Below are positions 10,995 through 12,852 of a DNA stretch of 12,852 nt, piece after piece. Every line of letters begins with the position of its first letter. The first letter of the stretch is position 1. Both the position numbers and the translations under genes were made by a program. The notes under the pieces are model-generated. The model made no database searches and was not told the origin of the DNA. It saw only the letters and a program-made list of their open reading frames with translations. The stretch comes from Oscillospiraceae bacterium (GTDB taxonomy: Bacteria; Bacillota_A; Clostridia; Oscillospirales; Ruminococcaceae): contig JAFSHE010000070.1 of assembly GCA_017440445.1 (NCBI GenBank), forward strand, positions 1-12,852, given 5' to 3'.

Positions 10995-12852
10995 ATGAAC
11001 CAAAAGTTTAAGAGAATATTGTCACTGATGATGACAATGGTATTCATTCTGTGTACGATAGCGGCGACAGGCGTCACAGCGTTTGCCGCAGGTGAACGTG
11101 ACGTATGGTACGTAGGCTGGACCGAAGGTTATGGCGAGTATATCGGCTGGCTTGGCAAGGGCGCAGATTTTTCAGTTGACACAAATAACTATTATAAGGA
11201 AAGCAGATATTCCATCAGGATGGATAACAACGCAGATGAATACAATTATACCTGCATTGACAAAACTATTGCGGTAGAGCCGCTCACTGCATACAGATTT
11301 TCTGCGATGGTAAAGTATGAGGGTCATCAGCTTGACCCTGCTGCAACAGGCGATTTGAAGGGTGCTTTCCTGAGAGAATTCTATATAAATGAAGAAGGCA
11401 AATGGGTAAATCATAACTATTCCAAAACTACTACCAGCGGCGAATGGACAAAGCTTGAGTGCTTTTTCACCACAGTAGAGGGACAGCGGACTGCAACCCT
11501 TAACCTGTTCAATGGCTATACCAATACCCTCAACAAGGGCACCGCATGGTTCAGCGATATAAAGGTGGAAAAGGTTGATAAAACAAACCAGTGGGATGTG
11601 CTTCTGCTGGTGCTGAAAAACGTTGAGGCAGAGGTAACTCTTGACGGCGAAACATACACATATACCGATAACTTCAACAATGAGGACGTTGCGTATATCA
11701 GGGATGATATCGTCGGAAGAATGAAGAACTCCGTGCATGTGATGTCTGACGAGCTTGTAAACATAAAGAACATCGATACATACGCAATTGAAGATATTGT
11801 TACAGAAAAGGAGCTCAGAACTGCGCTTAACGATGACGGCTCTGTAAAGGGCTATTTCCTTGATGTGAACTCGGATAAGATAGCAGATATCATCAGCACC
11901 TACACAGCAAAGAAGAACTACAATCAGATAATCTTCTTCCTGCCCGTACAGGGAATTTCACGCTACTGGCTGGGGCTTGGCGGCTCCAAGACCCAGAATA
12001 TCCATTTCTGTCAGCTCAACTACAAGACAGGCACAGAAAGCTATCACTGGAAGAACAAGGACGGCTCCATTTTCCCTGAAAGCGCGGTTATCCATGAGAT
12101 ACTCCACGGTGTGGACAATGATTCAAGGACTCTCTACGACAGCAATACTCCTACGCTTCACGAGAATATAGGCATTTACAGCGAATACTACAACGGCGAC
12201 GACGGCTGGTATACTTACCAGTGCGACTATATGACAAAGAATCTCCCCGATGGCAGAGGTATCGACCCCCGTGCATTCTGGCGTCCAAACGGAAAATATA
12301 CATTATATAACAACGAAATGGAAGTAGGCGGACTTATCGATATCAGCGCACTTCCGCTGGATATAACCAGAACATCCGTTTCGCCGATAAAGGACCGTGC
12401 ATACACAGGCAGCAGCATAACACCTGCCATCACCATAACTGACAACAATTACGTACTGAGAAGCGGAACAGACTACACACTTTCGTATAAGAACAACACC
12501 GCAGCAGGCACAGCAACAGTCACCGCAACAGGCAAGGGAATATACACAGGAACAAAGTCCGCTACCTTTAAGATAGTAACAACGCTTGCGTGCAAGCCCA
12601 CAAACATCGTAGCAACAGCAGGCGACAGCAAGGTGACATTCGCATGGAACGCAGTTCCCAATGCGGAGAGATATTCTCTGTCCATCTATGATCCTGACAC
12701 AGGTAAGTATACTCTCAGATCTTCGCAGATAACAAAGACGACCTATACCACATCAAAGCTTACGAACGGCAAGCAGTATCAGTTCCTTATCAGAGCGTAC
12801 GTTGACGGAAAGTGGAGTCCCTATACATCCGCTGATCTCGTGAAGGCAACTC
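10995..12852 (+). CDS. Secreted multidomain protein: CBM-like domain, HEXXH zincin-like domain, Ig-like and FN3 domains (3' end outside window)
   Basis: The frame stays open for 619 codons to the window edge. A GGAGG ribosome site lies 5-6 nt before the ATG. Residues 1-32 are a signal peptide (basic start, hydrophobic core, likely cut after AFA or AFAA). Residues about 36-195 look like a jelly-roll carbohydrate-binding (CBM4/9-like) domain, with VEPLTAYRFSAMVKYEG near 94-110 and WFSDIKVEKV near 185-194. Residues about 200-450 hold HEILH (367-371), the HEXXH signature of zinc metallopeptidases; HEN (389-391) could offer a third ligand. Residues about 455-528 form an Ig-like domain of the YTGSSITPAI type. 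Residues about 533-612 are a fibronectin type III domain. Such layouts in ruminococci often end in a dockerin, but the end is not visible. Substrate and catalytic activity are inference. Confidence 0.85.
   Translation, partial: MNQKFKRILSLMMTMVFILCTIAATGVTAFAAGERDVWYVGWTEGYGEYIGWLGKGADFSVDTNNYYKESRYSIRMDNNADEYNYTCIDKTIAVEPLTAYRFSAMVKYEGHQLDPAATGDLKGAFLREFYINEEGKWVNHNYSKTTTSGEWTKLECFFTTVEGQRTATLNLFNGYTNTLNKGTAWFSDIKVEKVDKTNQWDVLLLVLKNVEAEVTLDGETYTYTDNFNNEDVAYIRDDIVGRMKNSVHVMSDELVNIKNIDTYAIEDIVTEKELRTALNDDGSVKGYFLDVNSDKIADIISTYTAKKNYNQIIFFLPVQGISRYWLGLGGSKTQNIHFCQLNYKTGTESYHWKNKDGSIFPESAVIHEILHGVDNDSRTLYDSNTPTLHENIGIYSEYYNGDDGWYTYQCDYMTKNLPDGRGIDPRAFWRPNGKYTLYNNEMEVGGLIDISALPLDITRTSVSPIKDRAYTGSSITPAITITDNNYVLRSGTDYTLSYKNNTAAGTATVTATGKGIYTGTKSATFKIVTTLACKPTNIVATAGDSKVTFAWNAVPNAERYSLSIYDPDTGKYTLRSSQITKTTYTTSKLTNGKQYQFLIRAYVDGKWSPYTSADLVKAT

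Noticed and set aside
10995..12852. Reading the secreted protein as a cellulosomal glycoside hydrolase
   Set aside because: No glycosidase catalytic motif is visible; the only catalytic-type motif is HEILH, and a dockerin is not within the window.

Overview
The window looks like a chromosomal segment of a Gram-positive gut or rumen clostridium, most likely Ruminococcus or a close relative in the Oscillospiraceae. The grounds are strong AGGAGG-type ribosome sites, several near-consensus sigma-A promoters, moderate GC with AT-rich spacers, the gene families present (DUF6472, DUF2809, cytoplasmic GH13 plus glycogen phosphorylase), and a secreted multidomain protein of the CBM-like/Ig-like/FN3 type common in ruminococci. 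The genus is an inference.

Left part, minus strand, 1-6260. A truncated multi-helix membrane protein (1-195, N-terminus only) is followed by the rplM-rpsI ribosomal operon. That operon has a textbook promoter (TTGACA-17-TATAAT), a structured leader and a downstream hairpin. A noncoding, strand-asymmetric spacer of about 270 bp comes next. Then, in transcription order, glgP (glycogen phosphorylase) and a cytoplasmic GH13 alpha-glucanase lie head to tail. Together they would break down intracellular alpha-glucan: phosphorolysis to glucose-1-phosphate, and hydrolysis of branched or short dextrins.

Middle, minus strand, 6396-8592. A compact operon starts at a clear promoter: radA (DNA repair ATPase), a DUF2809 membrane protein (4-nt overlap), a DUF6472 Cys-rich microprotein (14-nt overlap), and a 36-aa basic/amphipathic small ORF, ending at an intrinsic terminator.

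Right part, plus strand, 8600-12852. A promoter facing away from radA opens an unusual leader of consecutive hairpins. It precedes a two-gene operon of a TerY-like von Willebrand A protein and a PP2C phosphatase that overlap by one base. A stand-alone response-regulator receiver gene with its own promoter and strong terminator follows. Last is a secreted protein cut by the window edge: signal peptide, carbohydrate-binding-like domain, a domain with an HEXXH zinc-protease motif, an Ig-like domain and an FN3 domain.

Best candidates for something undescribed: the hairpin array with a shared C-TNNC-G loop pattern (8626-8740), the vWA/PP2C signalling pair with no kinase beside it, the 36-aa ORF at 6443-6553, and the secreted zincin-like protein. 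No tRNA, rRNA, CRISPR array, insertion sequence or phage gene was seen.
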